Source: Paenarthrobacter sp. PH39-S1 (GTDB lineage: Bacteria > Actinomycetota > Actinomycetes > Actinomycetales > Micrococcaceae). From it: a DNA stretch of 64,000 nt. Under the pieces are notes generated by a model. That model was not told the origin of the DNA. It made no database searches and saw nothing but the letters and a program-made list of their open reading frames with translations. The translations under genes were made by a program, and so were the position numbers. Location: assembly GCF_030063245.1 (NCBI RefSeq), contig NZ_JASISR010000003.1, positions 124,001 to 188,000 of the forward strand, in the 5' to 3' direction. Of this stretch, positions 61,552 to 64,000 are shown piece by piece. Numbering within the stretch: the stretch's first letter is position 1; each line of letters starts with the position of its first letter.

Positions 61552-61607
61552 CTGAGGTGCGCACGATGGGCCGTCCCGGCATCTTCACCCCATCGCGCGT
61601 GCCTCAG
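61552..61607 (+). terminator. Hairpin after acs
   Basis: The 19-base arms CTGAGGTGCGCACGATGGG (61552-61570) and CCCATCGCGCGTGCCTCAG (61589-61607) pair with three mismatches around an 18-base loop. It lies 34 bases after the acs stop. Confidence 0.65.
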
Positions 61608-61640
61608 CTGTTTAACACCGTAACGCAAACGTGACGAAAT

Positions 61641-61684
61641 GATCGAAAATTATATCTTTTGGGTCTTGACGTTCGATTTTGATC
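61641..61684. promoter_or_regulatory. Possible inverted operator GATCGAAAAT ... ATTTTGATC around the -35 box
   Basis: GATCGAAAAT at 61641-61650 and ATTTTGATC at 61676-61684 form an imperfect inverted pair flanking and overlapping the -35 region. The GATCAAAA-type half-site resembles operators of DeoR-type sugar regulators. No such regulator lies within the window. Confidence 0.4.
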
Positions 61685-61694
61685 CTTTTATGCT
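61666..61694 (+). promoter_or_regulatory. Sigma-A type promoter of the sugar ABC transporter operon
   Basis: TTGACG (61666-61671) and TATGCT (61689-61694) are separated by 17 bases, the ideal spacing. The stretch around them is AT-rich compared with the rest of the window. The transcript would start near 61701. Confidence 0.75.
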
Positions 61695-61702
61695 TGCTGG
61701 TA

Positions 61703-61718
61703 TGTGATCTGCTTCACA
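61703..61718. promoter_or_regulatory. Perfect CRP/GlxR-type palindrome TGTGATCTGCTTCACA
   Basis: The sequence is TGTGA-N6-TCACA without mismatch, the consensus of cAMP receptor protein-type regulators (GlxR in corynebacteria). It lies just downstream of the -10 box, over the predicted transcription start, so binding would most likely block transcription. Confidence 0.75.
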
Positions 61719-61743
61719 GTTGCATGTCTTTCAAGGAGAAATC

Positions 61744-63066
61744 ATGTCACCAAATGAAGAGCGCTCCGCCGCCGATATCAACCGCACGGGCATGGGCCGC
61801 CGCACCTTGCTCAAGACCTTCGGCGTCGGCGCTGTCGGCCTGGCCGGCATTCCCCTCATCTCCGCCTGCACCGGTGGCAGCGGACCCGGCGCCGCCGCCA
61901 CCGCCTCGAAGTCGCTGACCTTTGGTTCCGGCTCATCCGATGATGTTCCCAAGGCCGCCTACAAGGCTGTGACGGACGCCTTCACCAAGAAGTCGGGCAT
62001 CACCGTGGCAACGAATGTGGTGCCGCACAACGACTTCCAGAACAAAATCAACACCTACCTGCAGGGCAGCCCGGACGATACTTTCACCTGGTTTGCCGGC
62101 TACCGGATGCAGTACTACGCCGGTAAGGGACTGCTCACGCCCGTCGATGACGTCTGGGACAAGATCGGCACCAACTTCTCCGACGCCATGAAGAAGGCCT
62201 CCACGGGTCCGGATGGCAAAAAATATTTCGTGCCGAACTACAACTACCCCTGGGGGTTCTTCTACCTGAAAAGCTTCTGGGCGGAGAAGGGCTACGAGGT
62301 GCCCGCGACCTTCGACGCGCTCAAGACCCTGTGCGCCAAGATGCAGGCTGATGGCCTCATCCCCATCGAATTCGCCGACAAAGACGGCTGGCCCGCGTTC
62401 GGCACCTTCGATTACATCAACATGCGCCTCAACGGCTACCAATTCCACATGGACCTCACCGCTCACAAGGAGTCCTGGGACCAGAAGAAGGTCAGCGACG
62501 TCTTCGATACCTGGAAGGCGCTGCTGCCGTACCAGAACCCCGGTGCCTTGGGCATGACGTGGCAGGACTCCGCCAAATCCCTGGGCGCCAAAAAATCCGG
62601 CATGTACCTGCTGGGCTCCTTTGTCACCCAGCAGTTCACGGACCCGGCTCTTCTGGCGGACGTCGACTTCTTCCCGTTCCCGGAGATTGCGATGGAAGGG
62701 ATGGATGCGGTGGAGGCCCCCATCGACGGGCTGCTGCTGTCCAAGAAGGGCGGCCAGAATCAGGCCGCACACGATTTCATGGCGTTTATGGGCACCGCCG
62801 AGGGCCAGGAGGCGTATGCCTCGGTGGACCCGTCCAACATCGCCACCGTGAAGGGTGCGGACCTGTCCAAATTCAGTCCGCTGAACAAGAAGTGTGCGGA
62901 CGTTATTGCCAACGCCAAGAGCATCAGCCAGTTCTTTGACCGGGATGCTCTTCCCGCGATGGCGAACAACGTGATGATTCCTGCGCTGCAGGCATTCATT
63001 AAGGATGGCTCCGTGGACGTCAAAAACCTTGAAGCCCAGGCAAAGCAGCTATACGCCGCCCAGTAG
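61744..63066 (+). CDS. ABC transporter substrate-binding lipoprotein (sugar type, family 1)
   Basis: A 440-residue extracellular solute-binding protein. The N-terminus GRRTLLKTFGVGAVGLAGIPLISAC has twin arginines and a lipobox, so it is exported through Tat and anchored as a lipoprotein. The binding fold shows FTKKSGITVATNVVPHNDFQNKINTYLQG and the usual C-terminal helices. The family takes up mono- and oligosaccharides. ATG 61744 follows AAGGAG by six bases. A permease gene follows after 79 bases, and control by the CRP/GlxR-type site suggests carbon-source regulation. The sugar is unknown. Confidence 0.93.
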   Translation: MSPNEERSAADINRTGMGRRTLLKTFGVGAVGLAGIPLISACTGGSGPGAAATASKSLTFGSGSSDDVPKAAYKAVTDAFTKKSGITVATNVVPHNDFQNKINTYLQGSPDDTFTWFAGYRMQYYAGKGLLTPVDDVWDKIGTNFSDAMKKASTGPDGKKYFVPNYNYPWGFFYLKSFWAEKGYEVPATFDALKTLCAKMQADGLIPIEFADKDGWPAFGTFDYINMRLNGYQFHMDLTAHKESWDQKKVSDVFDTWKALLPYQNPGALGMTWQDSAKSLGAKKSGMYLLGSFVTQQFTDPALLADVDFFPFPEIAMEGMDAVEAPIDGLLLSKKGGQNQAAHDFMAFMGTAEGQEAYASVDPSNIATVKGADLSKFSPLNKKCADVIANAKSISQFFDRDALPAMANNVMIPALQAFIKDGSVDVKNLEAQAKQLYAAQ

Positions 63067-63145
63067 CGGCGCGGCCCGATCCTGGGCCCGATCCTGACCG
63101 CGGCGCCTTCACCGGTTTCATCCGCTCCCGAGAAAACGAGTTGCT

Positions 63146-64000
63146 ATGAGTTCGTCAACCCAATCACCGGTGGCCCTGGTTTCTGCCAAAGCCCCGGGCG
63201 GACGCCGTCGGAACCGCAAGGTCCGGCGGATGTCCCGCACGGACAAGATCGTCCTCAGCATCATGGTCGGCATCCCGACCCTGATCCAGCTGGTGCTGAT
63301 TTGGATCCCGACGGTGCTGTCCATCGGACTGTCGTTTGTGCGCTGGAACGGACTGGACCTGTCCGACATCAAGGCCGCCGGAGCGGACAACTACAACTAC
63401 GTTTTCAATGATTACCCGCCGTTCTGGCCGGCGGTGCAGCACAACATTCTCTGGCTGGTGTTTTTGGCGGTCATCGCCACTCCGCTGGGACTGTTGCTTG
63501 CTGTGCTGCTGGATCAGAATATCCGCGGCAGCAAGATCTACCAGAGTATTTTCTTCATGCCGGTGATGCTCTCGCTGGCCCTGATCGGCATAATCTGGCA
63601 GCTGTTCTACCAAAAGGACAACGGCCTGTTGAACTTCCTGCTGGGCACCGCCGGGACGCCGCAGGCGGTGGACTGGTTCGGCAATTCGGACGTCAATATC
63701 TGGGCCGCGCTGATCGCCGCGACCTGGCGGCATGCCGGCTATGTCATGATCCTGTACCTGGCCGGCCTCAAGGGCGTGGATGCTTCGCTGAAGGAAGCCG
63801 CAGCGCTGGACGGGGCCAACGCCTACCAGACGTTCTTCCGCGTGGTCCTGCCTGCCATGCGTCCGATCAACATCGTAATTGTCGTCATCACCATCATCGA
63901 ATCACTGCGCGCCTTCGACATTGTGTATGTCATCAACCGCGGCACCAACGGTCTGGAACTCATCAGTGCCCTGGTGATCCAAAACCTCGTGGGCGAGGGC
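63146..64000 (+). CDS. Sugar ABC transporter permease, MalF type (3' end outside the window)
   Basis: The membrane subunit partner of the binding protein upstream; 285 residues are visible and the frame is still open at the right edge. After a basic N-terminal tail come helices at about 35-55, 95-120, 130-150, 180-200 and 230-250. The EAA motif that contacts the ATPase reads EAAALDGANAYQTFFRVVLPAM near residue 214. A second permease would be expected just beyond the window. Confidence 0.93.
   Translation, partial: MSSSTQSPVALVSAKAPGGRRRNRKVRRMSRTDKIVLSIMVGIPTLIQLVLIWIPTVLSIGLSFVRWNGLDLSDIKAAGADNYNYVFNDYPPFWPAVQHNILWLVFLAVIATPLGLLLAVLLDQNIRGSKIYQSIFFMPVMLSLALIGIIWQLFYQKDNGLLNFLLGTAGTPQAVDWFGNSDVNIWAALIAATWRHAGYVMILYLAGLKGVDASLKEAAALDGANAYQTFFRVVLPAMRPINIVIVVITIIESLRAFDIVYVINRGTNGLELISALVIQNLVGEG

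Overview
The window is chromosomal DNA from a high-GC Gram-positive bacterium. It is most likely a member of the Micrococcaceae (Arthrobacter, Pseudarthrobacter or Paenarthrobacter type). The evidence is gene content and order: menB-menE-menA close to a ccsB-resB-ccdA-resA cytochrome c maturation operon; rex, a glutaredoxin, a SerB-like HAD hydrolase, the tiny ribosomal protein bS22 and an excisionase-type HTH protein in a row; a seven-gene helicase-linked tad pilus locus; and nth next to a NudL-type Nudix gene. GTG and TTG starts and 4-base stop/start overlaps are common. I saw no tRNA, rRNA or CRISPR array.

Layout. 1-2.3 kb: an ABC-F ribosome-protection ATPase cut by the left edge, then a broken VOC/glyoxalase gene. 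2.3-6.5 kb: menaquinone genes menB, menE, menA and two small membrane proteins. 6.5-8.7 kb: an accessory block (T4 endonuclease V-like glycosylase, MarR regulator, membrane protein, 400 bases without a clear gene). 8.7-13 kb: the minus-strand resA-ccdA-resB-ccsB operon. 13-19 kb: phosphatase, YceI, two membrane proteins, rex, glutaredoxin, HAD hydrolase, bS22, HTH. 19-20.5 kb: a class I DAHP synthase preceded by what looks like an aromatic amino acid attenuator (leader peptide with Trp, Tyr and Phe codons, then two perfect hairpins). 20.5-27.4 kb: esterase, gdhA, ArsR regulator, acuC, and the trkH-trkA potassium uptake pair. 27.4-31.2 kb: a zone of decay (frameshifted glucose dehydrogenase, deleted IS630 copy, dead sugar isomerase) around an intact proC. 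31.2-41 kb: ppx/gppA, topA, a methyltransferase, trhO and an MrfA-type helicase. 41-46.7 kb: the tad operon. 46.7-53.8 kb: a catabolic island of mixed intact and decayed genes (HAD remnant, maleate isomerase-like protein, CaiB CoA-transferase, enoyl-CoA hydratase remnant, Zn alcohol dehydrogenase, hydroxyisobutyrate dehydrogenase family protein, MHS transporter). 54-59 kb: a divergent family A DNA polymerase, nudL, nth and a repeat-rich membrane protein. 59.5-64 kb: acs, then a sugar ABC transporter (binding protein and a truncated permease) behind a strong promoter and a perfect CRP/GlxR-type palindrome.

How the parts fit: menaquinone synthesis and cytochrome c maturation together serve aerobic respiration, and Rex nearby would sense the NADH/NAD balance. 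The most notable regulatory feature is the aroG attenuator. The most notable metabolic feature is the catabolic island, whose substrate I cannot name. Two long perfect hairpins at 35.2 and 55.8 kb share ends and loop-proximal parts but differ in the middle with pairing kept, which suggests a repeat family or terminator module. The homology calls below rest on recognised motifs and family resemblance; no database search was run.
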